Shown piece after piece: positions 34,249 to 45,435 of a stretch of 64,000 bases of DNA. The stretch is taken from the NCBI GenBank assembly GCA_030549205.1, contig JAUKTV010000005.1, forward strand, positions 1,488,001-1,552,000, read 5' to 3'. The stretch is from Apiosordaria backusii. Lineage: Eukaryota > Ascomycota > Sordariomycetes > Sordariales > Lasiosphaeriaceae. Positions within the stretch are counted from its first letter, which is position 1. The number at the start of each line of letters is the position of its first letter. A program made the position numbers and the translations under genes. The notes below the pieces were generated by a model, which did no database searches, was not told the origin of the DNA, and saw nothing but the letters and a program-made list of their open reading frames with translations.

Positions 34249-37200
34249 TATTAAACTTTCTACCTTTAAAGGAAGTTAGACTGTAAAGTAAGTAAGATAG
34301 TTAACCTTTATAGTAGCTATAACTTACGTACTTTATTTAAGCTAACTAAGCGCTTTACTTAAATACTTACCTTATTGTAAAAGCCTACTATTATTTAAGC
34401 CTCTTTATTAACCTAAGCGTCGTCCTCTATCCTTTAAGTTATTTAACTGCCTTGGAATTTAACGTAGACTTAGACTTTTAAAGCTCTATCCTTTAAGAAC
34501 GACCTTACTGCAATCGAAGTTTAAATCATTAATATACGATATACGCTTTTTTTATATTAAAAAGCTACTAAGTTGGAAGCTTTAAAGGCTTAGCTAGTTA
34601 ATCTGGCCCTTAACTACTTTTTCCTTACTTCTATTATTATAACCTCTATTGCTTTCTATACTGCTGTCTTTATTACTATTATATCTAGTACTTTACTGTT
34701 TATAATCCTTCTGACTTAAATAGCCGGGCTTAACTACTTTATAGATATATCGCCCTCGACTTATTAACGCTTTCTTTCTATATTAAACCTAACTTATAAT
34801 AGCTTTTTAGTTTAAGACTTAAGATACTTTTTATACAACTGTAAGACCTATTTTTAAATTATAAGGACCTTTTAAGAAAACTAAAATTAAGTAGTTTATA
34901 CTATAAACTGCTTTAAAGGTACTTTTAAGAACGTTTAGGTTAAGTATATTACCGATTAAAAGTCTCTTAACCTTTATTTTAACCTTAATTAAATTACTTA
35001 AGTTAATTTAAAAACGTTTTTATATAGCCTATTTGCCGACTTTAAAACCCAATACCTTATAGTATCTATATAGCTTTATTCTATTATATAAGCGGTAGAT
35101 AAGACTGTTTAGGAATTTTATAAACAGTTTATTAATATTATTGCCGACTTAAATTATCTTTTACCTTTTAAATAGTGTATTGTCTTTTTTATCTTTAAGC
35201 TTTATTAAAAAATTTATATTGCTTTAGCCGGCGTTTAAATCCTTTAAGATTTTATAGAATTAGTAGGTTAAGCTAAATATATTGAAGATAGTTAATAAAA
35301 GGTAGGATTTTTAAGTTATAACCTAAAATTAAAGAGGGCTAAATTACTAACCCTTTCTTCTTTAAGTAAGTACTTTAAGTACAATATACCCTTACTTTAA
35401 AACCGCTACTATTACCATTATAACTAGTTCAGTTATATTTAGCGCTTTTATTTTAATCTTACTTTTAATGCTACTGCTTTTTAGCTTTTTACTTACAATC
35501 CTATATTTCCCTATTTTCTTTTAAAGAAAGTCTAGTACTACCTTTATAAGTAAAAGGGCTACTATATTATTACCTGCCTTTAAGCCATTTACTTTTTTTA
35601 TAATAACTATAGTTACTTATTTAGAAAATACTAGCTTAATTAACTTTAGGCTTTTACTTTTTTTATACCTGCTATTATAGGTATAAATATAAAGCCTTTA
35701 GGGAGTATAAACGGCATTAGCATTAATAGCTAAGCGGTAGTAGCTAATTAGGGATATACTGAGTATATTCTATTATATTTAGAAATTACAGTTTAGTTAT
35801 ATTTAAATAGTTTATAGAAATTAGCTAAGGCCTTTTTAAACTTTAAGTTAGACCTTAATTTAATTAACTATAAGCTTATTGTTTTTATCTTTTAATTTTT
35901 AAATTATAAGAAGCTTCTGGTATTACCGAAGTTGACGGTAAAGCTATATAAGTATTTGGATTATACTCTTTTTTAATATAAGTTATTGATTTTAAAGGTA
36001 TAACGCGAAGGTAGTTTATATACTTTATAGTTACTGATATTGCGCCTTTTTAAGTAGTTTTTAGGCTTCTTTAATTAGACCTAGTAGAACTGTAAATCTA
36101 ATAGAAGGTATAGATATAGGCTTACTTTAATATAGTTAGTAGTATATACCTGGTTAGGAAAGAAGAACTTTATTTATTTACTGGTTTTTTTATAGCCTAT
36201 ATTTGCCTTTAAGTAAAGGGTAAAAAGCCCTTTAAACCCTTACAATTTTTAAATACTGCCTTTAATAATAACCTTAATAAGTTTACTGCCGTTCTTTTTA
36301 AATATTACAATTTCCTTAATATCTTTACTATTAATTAAGACCTTTTACTACTATTTTATTTAACATTAGAATATAGGATTGAATTAATGTTAAAGGTAAC
36401 GTTCTTTTAAGAGCCTATCTACCCTTTAAAGGAAACTAAGTTAAAGACTTTATAAAAGTAGCTTACTACTATTAAGTAAAAGGGATAGATCTAACTGTTA
36501 ATTAGTTTAGCCGGTACCTCTATTCTCTTTATACTTAAAAAGGATAGTTTAATATGCCTTTACGTCGATTACCAAGTACTGAATAAAATTACCTTTAAGA
36601 ACTAAGCCCCTTTACTTTTAATTGGAGAAATCCTTAACCGACTTTCTATAGTTAAAATGTATATTAAGATCGACTTAAAGGATATTTATTACTGGATGTA
36701 AATTTATAAAGGAGATGAATGGAAAATAGCTTTCTAAACCTATTATAGCTACTATAAATAGAAAGTAATGCCGTTTAGGCTTATTAATATACCTATAATC
36801 TTTTAAATATATATTAATTAAGCTTTAACCGGCCTTATAGATATGGTTCATATTGTATATTTGGATAATATTTTAATCTTTAGTAACGACTTTAACTAGT
36901 ATACGATGTATATATGTAATATACTATAGTAGTTATATAAGTAGGATTTTTATATTAACCTTAAGAAGTATAAGTTTAGTATTACCGAAGTATCCTTTTT
37001 AAGGTATATAATTTTACTTAAGAAGATTAGTATAGAGCCGAACTGTATTTAGTTTATTATTAAGTAGCCTGTCTTTTAAAGTGTTAAGGACCTATAGGTT
37101 TTCTTAAGATTTGTAAGGTTTTATTGTTACTTTATATAGAATTATTTGAAAATTACCGTACTTATAACCGACCTACTTAAAAAAGTAGGTATATTGCCTT

Positions 37201-39960
37201 TTATATTCTTAAACTGTATATATACTATATTTATATAGTTATTACGGTAATTTTAAAAGGCGCTGATTTTACTATACTTCGATCTTACTTTACTAATCTA
37301 TTTAAAAACTAATGTCTTAATCTTTACTATTAAAACAATACTCTTTTAAAAATAAGGAGACCGTTAGTACTTTATAGCCTTTTACTTATGTAAACTAATA
37401 CTTATAAAAACCTAGTACAATATTAGAGATTAGAAGTTGCTAGCTCTAATCGATATATTTTAGGTTTAAAGGTAATATCTATTATATATATCTGTTTTTA
37501 TTATTGTACTTACTGATTACTTAAATTTAAAGTACTTAAAGACTAAACGTAAGCTAAGTCCTTATTAATTAAAGTAGAGCGACAACTTAATAGCCTTTAA
37601 CTTTATAATCTAGTACTGTTTAAAGGCTTAAAATCCTATAAATAGCCTATTCTATAGGCCTAACTATACGCTAAATTTGCGTACCGTCTTTAAAATAAAC
37701 CTGTTAACTAACCTTTTAAAGTCTTAGCTATTATATTTAAAAAAGAGCTTAAGCTTATCTATTTTCTATATACTATCCTACTATATAAAGGTCCTGGAAA
37801 AGAGGCCTCTATTAATAGTAAACAAATCCTTCTTTAATTATAGTTAGAACAGGTATTTAGTTTTAAAAAAGGACTTTATAGTTAACTGTAAAGATTTTAT
37901 AAGTAAAAAGTATACTTTAATCTCTTTCTTTATACTTTCCTTTCCTTACCTTCTTACCTTTAATAGTATTGTACTATCGGTAAAGGCGTTCTACTAACAA
38001 AGGATTACTATAGTATTTGTATTTATACTTAGGATATAATTAGACTATAGAGGGCTAACTACTAGTAGAAGAGTTCTGGCTATACTGTCATTAACCCTTT
38101 ATAGGAAGAGATTATAGGATTAATAACCTTTTAAGGAAAGATAACCTTTATAATTAGGATTGTTAACCCTTTAAAGAAAGATAATCTATTGGGATTAATA
38201 ACTTTTTAAAAAGAGATAATCTATTAGGATTAATAACCTTTTAGGAAGAGATAATCTATTTTATATTAGTAAATACTTATATAATATTAGAGAATAGTTA
38301 TTAAGTTAGGGATTAAAAATATACTTAAGGTATATAAAGAAAGTACTGTTAGGACAGCTATATAGAAATTGCAATTAGAAGATGCTATATTTCCTTATAC
38401 TAGTGATTTAAAAGGGGATTACTTAAATAGTTTTAATAATAAAGAGCTTTTTATAAACTAATTAGTTATAAGGACAGTATAAGCTGTTTTTACAATAGAA
38501 GAGTTAGCTAAAGGTATAGACAATTAATTACTTTAAGAATAGTAGGCTGACTTTAAGATATAAAAGCTTACTAATAACCTTAATTGCTATTAAGTAAAGG
38601 ATAAATAAGGCCTTCTTTAATATACTAGTAAAATCTATATACCGGTATATATATAGTAAGCGACGTTTTAGCGCTACTATAATAACCAGACTGTAAGTTA
38701 CTATAAGGGTAAAAAGATAGAAAAGGCCTTAAAGTGTTATTTCTATTAGTTGGTTATAAAGAAAGATGTTAAGGCTTTTATTAAACTCTATATCCTTTAT
38801 TAAAGGATTAAGCTTTATTTATACTACTTTTATAGATTACTATTATCGCTTTCTGTCTTGTCTTGACCTTAGGAATATATTATAGTAGACTTTATTACCG
38901 GGTTATCTACTTTAATTAACTAAAGGAATAATTAGCTATATAATACTATCTTAATAATAGTAAATAAGTTTATTAAGTTTACTTTCTATATTATTACCAT
39001 TAATAAGCTTATAGTTTTAAGCTTTATAGACCTATTCTTAAACTATATTTACCGTCCCTATAGTCTCCTGGAGTATATTACTTTAAATAAAAGCTTGTTA
39101 TTTACTAGTAATTTCTAAGCCTACCTTTATAAATACCTATCGGTCTTCTATTACTTAAATACTATATACTATTTGCAAACTAACAGTTAAACCGAATAGC
39201 AAAACTAGATCTTAAAGTACTATCTATATATATATTGCTTTTACAATTAATTAGATTAAGCTAATTATCTTTTCTTAATAGAAAATACTTACAATACCTT
39301 TTAATACTTTACTATTTATAATAGCCTAACTTACTTCCTATATAGATACTACCTTAAGTAGCTTAGCGACCTAACTGCGCTAGTTAAAAGCGACGTCCTT
39401 ACTATAGATAATTACTTTAATAATATAGTATAATACTGTAAGTAGGTAGTAAAGATATTAAAGTATATTAATTAGTTATATATTAAGTATTATAATAAGA
39501 AAAGGAAGGATTGGCATTTTAAGGAGTAGGACTGGGTTATATTATTAACTAAGAACTTTAATTAATAGCGCCTTAATTGGAAGCTTTTAGATAAGTTTAT
39601 TAGGCCTTTTTAAGTATTTAAGGTTATAGGGGATTGGAAAATAGCCTATTAGTTAGATCTTTTTAAACGATTCTATATTTATAATGTCTTTTCTATCTTT
39701 ACTTTAGAACTATTTGTAGGGGATTAAGTGACTGCTGTTTAATAGTGAAAAGCTATAGATGTTGAATTTTAACTTTAAAGCTATAAGGTAGAGAGTATTA
39801 TAAGGTATTAAGGCCCTTTTAAAAGCTGTTAATACCTAGTAAAGTGGTTAGGATTCTTAAGGAAGACAATTTATAGAAGCTTTAAGAGAATTTCAATAGG
39901 AATTTAGTAGATTAGTATAAAACGTTTTTATATAAAGGTTATTAAAAGAAAGGAAAGGTT
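34249..39960 (+). pseudogene. gag-pol remains of element A (RT, RNase H, integrase, chromodomain)
   Basis: Recognisable fragments in order on the plus strand: reverse transcriptase YVDY followed by a LNKITFKN-like run (about 36560-36600), YLDNILIFSN at about 36858, corresponding to the catalytic YLDD with the second Asp changed to Asn by one G-to-A transition, integrase VDFITGLST at about 38886, and a chromodomain with VERI...YLVKWLGF at about 39790-39860. The frames are broken by very many TAA/TAG codons and cannot be translated. Gag must lie in 34.3-36.4 kb but is too mutated to read. The pattern of transitions is that of RIP, not of random decay. Confidence 0.75.
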
Positions 39961-40633
39961 AAGGTAAGTATTAGTATTAAGATAAAAAAGCGGATAGGGC
40001 TATAGTATTTATATAGTAAAGGTATAGAAGAAAAACTATTCTTATAAAAACAATAAAGAAAATAGAAAAGGAGAGGACAGTATAGTAGTAAATAATAATA
40101 TTATTAAACCTGGTATTATAGTTTTGGCCTTTAAGCTAACCTTTTAAAGTAAGGAAGGAAGGGAAAAGGAAGGAGTAAAATCCTATAGGTAGTTAATAAT
40201 ATTTCTATATAGTAGGAATAATAGACTTATAAAAGAGCGATGTTCTTTTTAATCTTTATAAAGGAAGGAGGTAGTAGTAGGGAACTTTTAAAGGGAAATG
40301 GTAGTAGGATATATAGAAATAGTATAAACGGTATAGCTATTATATAAGGCAAAACTATACTATCTTAAAGGGTTAGGACTTAAAAGATTAGTACTAGGGG
40401 TATAACCTTAGTATATTATTAAAGTACTAACATTTAAAGAAGGGACTTCTTTTTAAAAGTTAACTTCTTAAAATATATTAAAAGCATACGACGGTTATAA
40501 GTAAAGTATATTTACAGAGTAAGTAAAGAAGAAGGCTATATTAAGTATAAGGAAGTTGAACTGTATAAGCTTAAAGTAGTTAGTATAATAGAGGATTCTT
40601 TTTAAGGTCTTACTTTAAATAACGATAGTATAC
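39961..40633. other. Element A, DNA downstream of its chromodomain
   Basis: AT-rich, RIP-mutated sequence after the pol remains and before the nested insertion. Together with 47872-50236 it makes about 3 kb between the end of pol and the 3' LTR. I cannot read any gene in it. Confidence 0.4.
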
Positions 40634-40638
40634 CTTAG

Positions 40639-41029
40639 TGTGACGAACCCCTGTACAGAACCTCTGAAAGGGATATTCGGTTGAAGGTAACTTCTGACAA
40701 TTGGTTCGGTGCAGCTAAACAGTGCACAACAAGATGTCTCAATGTAAACACAAGATACCGTGAATACAAGCTGTGATTGCATACTGCGGAACTATCTACA
40801 AGCTATCTAGTTCCTCCGTATATATAGACCCATGGATCACCTGGATCACGTTCCCTATAGGTGATCTGGATCGCCTTTCCTTCCTGTGGCTCACTACGCT
40901 CACCGTGATCCTGTCGCCCTGCTCACCGGGATCACCGTGAGCCCGTCGCTCCACTCCCGATTGGTCCATAATGATTGGCTAGGAGCGGCCCGCGCTCCGT
41001 GCGTTAGTTCTTCATCAACGATTGTGACA
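40639..41029 (-). repeat. 3' LTR of element B
   Basis: 391 bp, TG...CA ends. It contains a palindromic TATATATA at 40819-40826, which could serve promoters in both directions; in this copy the plus-strand direction would read into the antisense ORF at 41148. It also contains short repeats of GGATCACC/GGTGATCC type around 40830-40940. Confidence 0.93.
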
Positions 41030-41034
41030 CGATG

Positions 41035-41045
41035 CCCCTCCTTCC
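41035..41045 (-). promoter_or_regulatory. Polypurine tract of element B
   Basis: On the coding strand GGAAGGAGGGG ends five bases before the 3' LTR. This is the primer for plus-strand DNA synthesis and confirms the element's minus orientation. Confidence 0.8.
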
Positions 41046-41147
41046 AGGCCGACGTCCCGACGGCCTTGGTTTACTTCTTCCTACTCAATCCTTCTTTCCT
41101 TCCGTAAGTCCCCCTTACTCTCTTGCGCTGCTCCTCGTGTCTTCACT

Positions 41148-41792
41148 ATGTCTAATCGCATCTCCAAAGCTCCCAGCTCGAAATCCTCTCAGCGCGCGTC
41201 TCTGGCTGCCGCTATACTTCAGTTTGGATACGAAACCATGCCGTGCTCTTTCTGTTTTTCCAAAGGTTTTACGTGTAAGATGGCGGAACGTTCTTCTCGT
41301 TGTGGTGAATGTGTCCGTCGTGGGCGTGCTTGTGATGGTACTGGTGTGCCGGCCTTGGCGCGTAAGTGTGCATGCGGGTTCCTCTCCTCCTATAGTTTGT
41401 ACCTAACCCCTGGTCTAGTGGATCGCATTGTCGCCGAGTCTCAACGCCTGGCTCGCGAGGAGGAACTCGCAGAGGAACGCCTCCAACGCAGCCAGCGTGA
41501 AGCCCAAGAGGCCCTCGCCACGTTGTCTCGACTCCGGCGTCAGCGCCAGCACTTGTCGTCGCGGGGTAATGAAATGGTTCGTCGGGGACTCGCCTCGCTG
41601 GACGAGCTCGAGGAGGCGGAACGTTGTGAATCAGAGGCCGTCATAAACGCCCAGTTCCATGGCGCCTTAGACACTATTGATTGGAACGCCGTGTTGGGCG
41701 ACGCTCCCCCGATCGACCACCTCCTGGCCGCCCAGGCCCAGGTCGCCCCGGGTTCCTCCGATGGAAGTCCTCCAGTTTCTCAGGGCAGTTGA
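41148..41792 (+). CDS. Antisense ORF in element B: Zn2Cys6-type cluster plus coiled coil
   Basis: 214 codons running opposite to gag-pol, between the 3' LTR and pol, and overlapping the 3' end of pol by 119 bp tail to tail. Residues 33-62 have six cysteines spaced C-x2-C-x6-C-x8-C-x2-C-x6-C (Cys33, 36, 43, 52, 55, 62), which fits the fungal binuclear zinc cluster (C-x2-C-x6-C-x5-12-C-x2-C-x6-8-C). Basic residues sit inside it (CVRRGRAC). A short CAC motif follows, then a strongly charged helix from about 98 to 150 (AREEELAEERLQRSQREAQE) likely to dimerise as a coiled coil, and an acidic tail. Only the overlap with pol is constrained by pol coding, so the open frame over the other 525 bp is not a by-product. 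Transcription could start in the adjacent LTR. Whether it is expressed is not known. Confidence 0.7.
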   Translation: MSNRISKAPSSKSSQRASLAAAILQFGYETMPCSFCFSKGFTCKMAERSSRCGECVRRGRACDGTGVPALARKCACGFLSSYSLYLTPGLVDRIVAESQRLAREEELAEERLQRSQREAQEALATLSRLRRQRQHLSSRGNEMVRRGLASLDELEEAERCESEAVINAQFHGALDTIDWNAVLGDAPPIDHLLAAQAQVAPGSSDGSPPVSQGS

Positions 41793-44700
41793 GGTTCGTT
41801 GCTGGTTCCCATGAGTTGTCTGTGTCCGGGTAGTCCAGCCAGCTGACTAAATACTCCAGTTGTCCGCTACTAATACGAGAGTCTAGTACCTCTTCCACGT
41901 CGTACTCTTCTTCTTCGTCCTCGGCTTCTACTTGTGTGTCTGGGCTGGCAGCCCGTGGTGCCGGTTCCAAGAGTGAAATGTGGAAGACGTTTGACCGTAG
42001 CCGCATAGTACTTGGTAGCTTAAGCCTGAATGCTGTTTCCGATATTTTCTCCTCGACCGTAAAAGGTCCCACCCTCCTGTGGTCCAGCTTCTTACTTGGT
42101 CGTTTTGTGCGCAAATTTCGTGTTGAAAGAAACACTTTATCCCCCCTCTTCAAGCGAGGTCCCTCGAGCCGTTTGACGTTGTAGTACTTGCGCATGCGTT
42201 CCCGAACGAACTCGAGTTCTTCCTTGAGTTTGGCGTGCAGCATGTGTAGCTTCCCTGCTTTGGCTGCCGCCCTAGGCACTCTTGCCTCTGGTCCTTGCCG
42301 TAGATCCGCCTCGAATCCATAATTCGCGAAGAATGGCGTGACTTTTGTTGTTTCTGTGGGCGCCGTGTTGTAGGCGAGTTGTGCTGCTGGCAAAAGTTCA
42401 ACCCAGTTGTCTTGTTCGAAATTGATGTAGTTCCGAAGATACTGTTCAACAATCTGGTTGAGTCTCTCCGTCTGGCCGTCCGTCTGCGGGTGGTACGCTG
42501 ACGACGCCTTGCTCTTCACTCCCACTTGCTCCATCAGAGCCTTCCAAAACTTCGACACGAACTTGGTATCGCGATCCGTGATGAACTCTCTTGGCCATGT
42601 GTGTGTCGCCGTGACGTTCCGAAACACTACATCCGCCAATTGTTCTGCCGTCCAAGTCTCCCTGTAGGGCAGGAAGTATGCCCACTTGGTGAGCCTGTCG
42701 ACGACCGTGAGGATGCTGTCGTACTTGACTCCTGTGACCGTGTCCTTGGAATGTGGTAGCTTGGTGATAAAGTCCATCGTCACTGAGCTCCATGGATGTT
42801 CTGCCACTGGTAATGGCTCCAAGAATCCGTAAGGCTTGTGTCTCTCTGCCTTCGTTCTCCTGCAAAGGTCACATTCTCGCAGCGTTTCCTCAACATCCTT
42901 CCTCAGTCCTGGCCAATTGAAGTGTTGTTTGATCTTCTCTGTTGTCTTGGCCACTCCCATGTGTCCACCGAGCTTCGACTCGTGGATCTCCCGAATCAAT
43001 GCCTTCCGTTGCTCTGGTTCGACATAAGCTCGGTTGTGATACCAGAGCCGGTAGCTGTCGTCCTTCTGGATCCCCAAAGATTCCAGTTCAGCCCATCGTT
43101 CCTGCTCGTTGTTGCCGATGTTGCTCTGATACTTGTTGGCTGTTGATTCTTCTCGGTACACCGCGCAACACTCAGCCCACTGCTGGAGCGGGTGCCTCAG
43201 TGTGCCTTCTGCTGTCTCCTGCAGCAAGGGTGGTGACTCCTCCGCCACCTTTTCTTCGTGGTGGTCTGCCCTTCTGCTTAGAGCGTCCGCTCTCGCGTTC
43301 TCAGATCCCTTCTTGTAATGGATCTGAAAATTGAACTCAGACAGGAATTCCGACCACCTGCCTTGCCTGGCGTTGAGGACCTTGGTAGTAGTGAAATATT
43401 TCAAATTTTTGTGATCCGTGTAGACCTGGACCTCGTAGTTGGTTCCGCTGAGATATGGTCTCCATTCCTCAAAAGCCTCGATGATGGCAAGCAGCTCCTT
43501 GTCGTGGATTGGGTAGTTCTTGCGTGGTCCCTCCAGCTTCTTCGAAAAGAATGCTACCGGGTGCAACTTCCCGTCCTGGTCTCGCTGTCCTAGCTGTCCT
43601 CCTATGGCGTAGTCGGAAGCGTCTGTCTCAACTTCGAAAGGTCGTCCTGGATCCGGAAGTTTGAGTACTGGGTCCGCCGTAATGGCATTCTTGATGGCTT
43701 GAAAAGCCTCTTCCTGTTCTTCCTTCCATTTGAACTCGGCGTCCTTCTTGGTTAGGTCGTTCAATGGTTTTGCAATGGCGCCGTAGTTCCGTATGAACAT
43801 TCGATAAAAATTGGTGAATCCCAGAAACTCTCGAACCCTTGTCTTTAGTTGTTCGGGTGTTTCTCCCTGTGGTCTCGGCCAGTCCTTGACTGCCGCGATC
43901 TTCCCTGGTTCCATTCGCACTTCTCCTGGCGAGATCAGATATCCGAGATAGACCGTCTCCTGCACATGGAACTCGCTCTTGTCCTTGTTGACCGATAGTC
44001 CTGCTCCATGTAGCGCGTCCAAAATTTCCTTGACGTGCTGTTTGTGTTCTTCCAGAGTGCGTGAGTAGATGAGAACGTCGTCGAGGTAGCAAACTGCTGT
44101 TTTGTCGAGATACTGGCGAATCGTGTGATCAACGAGGGCCTGGAAAGTCGCTGGCGCATTTGTAAGCCCAAACGGCATAACGAGATACTCGAAATGCCCG
44201 TAAGGCGTGCGAAAAGCCGTCTTCCATTCGTCTCCCTCCTTGATTCGTATGTGCGCGTACCCAACTGGCATATCAAGTCTGGTGAACCATTGTGCCCCTG
44301 ACAGTTGACTTCGCAGCCGCGAAATCAGCGGTAGTGGGTAACCGTTCTTCACCGTCTCCTGATTTAGCTGTCGATAATCCACACACAGTCGTGGACTCCC
44401 ATCCTTCTTCGGTACGAAGAAAACAGGATATCCAGCTGGCGATGTGGATGGTCTGATGTGTCCTCTCTTGAGATTCTCGTCCAAATACTTCCGCAACTCT
44501 TCACTCTGTTTGTCGTTGGTGTGGTAGACCTGAAAGAGCTTGAGCTTTGCTCCGTCCTTGAGCTTGATCTCGTGGTCCCATGGTCCCCTATCTGGTAGAC
44601 CCTGAAGGTGTTTTGCTGTGAACGCCGGATGCCCTTGATATTCCGGCGGTACCTCCTTTTTCTCGCTTTTCTTCAAGTTGTTGTAATAAGCGTATTTGTC

Positions 44701-45435
44701 CTTCATTGCTGCCGCAATCTCCACCAACGCAACTGTTCCTACCAACCCTACTTCTTCGATCTTGCCGCCTGTGTCGATCGAGTACACCAATATTTCTCGT
44801 GTCTCTTGCGGTGGTGCCGTGGAGGGTGCTTGTCTTGCACTCTGCTCCTGCCGTGCTCCTGATCTCCCATCGTTGGTTGGATACTCCCGATATGTCCTCG
44901 GTCGTAGGTGGCCACCATCCTTCCAACGGATGTCTGGGTCGTAGTCCTCGTGCCATGGCTGCCCTAGGATCATGTCCTTCTCTGGCCCCATATCCACGAT
45001 GTCGAAAATCACTGTCGTTGTTTTTCCTGACACTGTGATGTCCAGTGGCAACGTCTCTCTGGTTACCAACTGTGTAGGGAAGGGTCCCTTCATGACGACC
45101 TCTTCCTCCTTCTTTTTCCATGGAACCCGGGCTTGTTGCACAAATCTTGGTGAAATCAAGTCCGCTTCTGCTCCACTGTCCACGAGTGCTTGCGTTTGGA
45201 AACCCTTCCAACGCGCTGCTACTCGCAATCTTTTGTCTTTCATGCCCCTCCTCTGTACAGCAGCGACCTCGCTGATGCGTAGCTCGTGGTCCTTTAGAGG
45301 TTTGCGGCCTCCGCGAAAGGCCGTGACCCTTTTCCCGACTGTTGTTGAGCCTCCAGAGCGTCCTCCTTCGCCGAACTGTCCAGCAGCTCGAAACCGGCTA
45401 ACCATTGTCGTTGGGCTTCTTTCCATTCCTCGCTG
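41674..45435 (-). CDS. pol: Pol polyprotein of element B (protease, RT, RNase H, integrase, chromodomain)
   Basis: Open from a TGA at 45436 to the TAG at 41674; the first ATG is at 45426, but synthesis most likely comes from a -1 frameshift out of gag. Domains in order: aspartic protease ALVDSGAEADLI; reverse transcriptase with LDMPVGYAHIRI, MPFGLTNAPATFQ and YLDDVLIYS; RNase H starting FEVETDASDYAIGGQLGQ; integrase zinc finger (H-x4-H...CDLC) then the DDE core with TMDFITKLPHS, DRDTKFVSKFWK and HPQTDGQTERLNQ; a GPFTVEEKI-like C-terminal integrase part; and a chromodomain (YDVEEVLDSRI...YLVSWLDYPDTDNSWEPATNL). All catalytic residues are present and there is no internal stop. The chromodomain suggests targeting to modified histones. 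Confidence 0.95.
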   Translation of the reverse strand, partial: QRGMERSPTTMVSRFRAAGQFGEGGRSGGSTTVGKRVTAFRGGRKPLKDHELRISEVAAVQRRGMKDKRLRVAARWKGFQTQALVDSGAEADLISPRFVQQARVPWKKKEEEVVMKGPFPTQLVTRETLPLDITVSGKTTTVIFDIVDMGPEKDMILGQPWHEDYDPDIRWKDGGHLRPRTYREYPTNDGRSGARQEQSARQAPSTAPPQETREILVYSIDTGGKIEEVGLVGTVALVEIAAAMKDKYAYYNNLKKSEKKEVPPEYQGHPAFTAKHLQGLPDRGPWDHEIKLKDGAKLKLFQVYHTNDKQSEELRKYLDENLKRGHIRPSTSPAGYPVFFVPKKDGSPRLCVDYRQLNQETVKNGYPLPLISRLRSQLSGAQWFTRLDMPVGYAHIRIKEGDEWKTAFRTPYGHFEYLVMPFGLTNAPATFQALVDHTIRQYLDKTAVCYLDDVLIYSRTLEEHKQHVKEILDALHGAGLSVNKDKSEFHVQETVYLGYLISPGEVRMEPGKIAAVKDWPRPQGETPEQLKTRVREFLGFTNFYRMFIRNYGAIAKPLNDLTKKDAEFKWKEEQEEAFQAIKNAITADPVLKLPDPGRPFEVETDASDYAIGGQLGQRDQDGKLHPVAFFSKKLEGPRKNYPIHDKELLAIIEAFEEWRPYLSGTNYEVQVYTDHKNLKYFTTTKVLNARQGRWSEFLSEFNFQIHYKKGSENARADALSRRADHHEEKVAEESPPLLQETAEGTLRHPLQQWAECCAVYREESTANKYQSNIGNNEQERWAELESLGIQKDDSYRLWYHNRAYVEPEQRKALIREIHESKLGGHMGVAKTTEKIKQHFNWPGLRKDVEETLRECDLCRRTKAERHKPYGFLEPLPVAEHPWSSVTMDFITKLPHSKDTVTGVKYDSILTVVDRLTKWAYFLPYRETWTAEQLADVVFRNVTATHTWPREFITDRDTKFVSKFWKALMEQVGVKSKASSAYHPQTDGQTERLNQIVEQYLRNYINFEQDNWVELLPAAQLAYNTAPTETTKVTPFFANYGFEADLRQGPEARVPRAAAKAGKLHMLHAKLKEELEFVRERMRKYYNVKRLEGPRLKRGDKVFLSTRNLRTKRPSKKLDHRRVGPFTVEEKISETAFRLKLPSTMRLRSNVFHISLLEPAPRAASPDTQVEAEDEEEEYDVEEVLDSRISSGQLEYLVSWLDYPDTDNSWEPATNLNCPEKLEDFHRRNPGRPGPGRPGGGRSGERRPTRRSNQ

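Noticed and set aside
40886..41107. 73-codon ORF starting in the 3' LTR, with a related one at 47723-47920
   Set aside because: It lies in LTR sequence and ends differently in each copy; no protein character.
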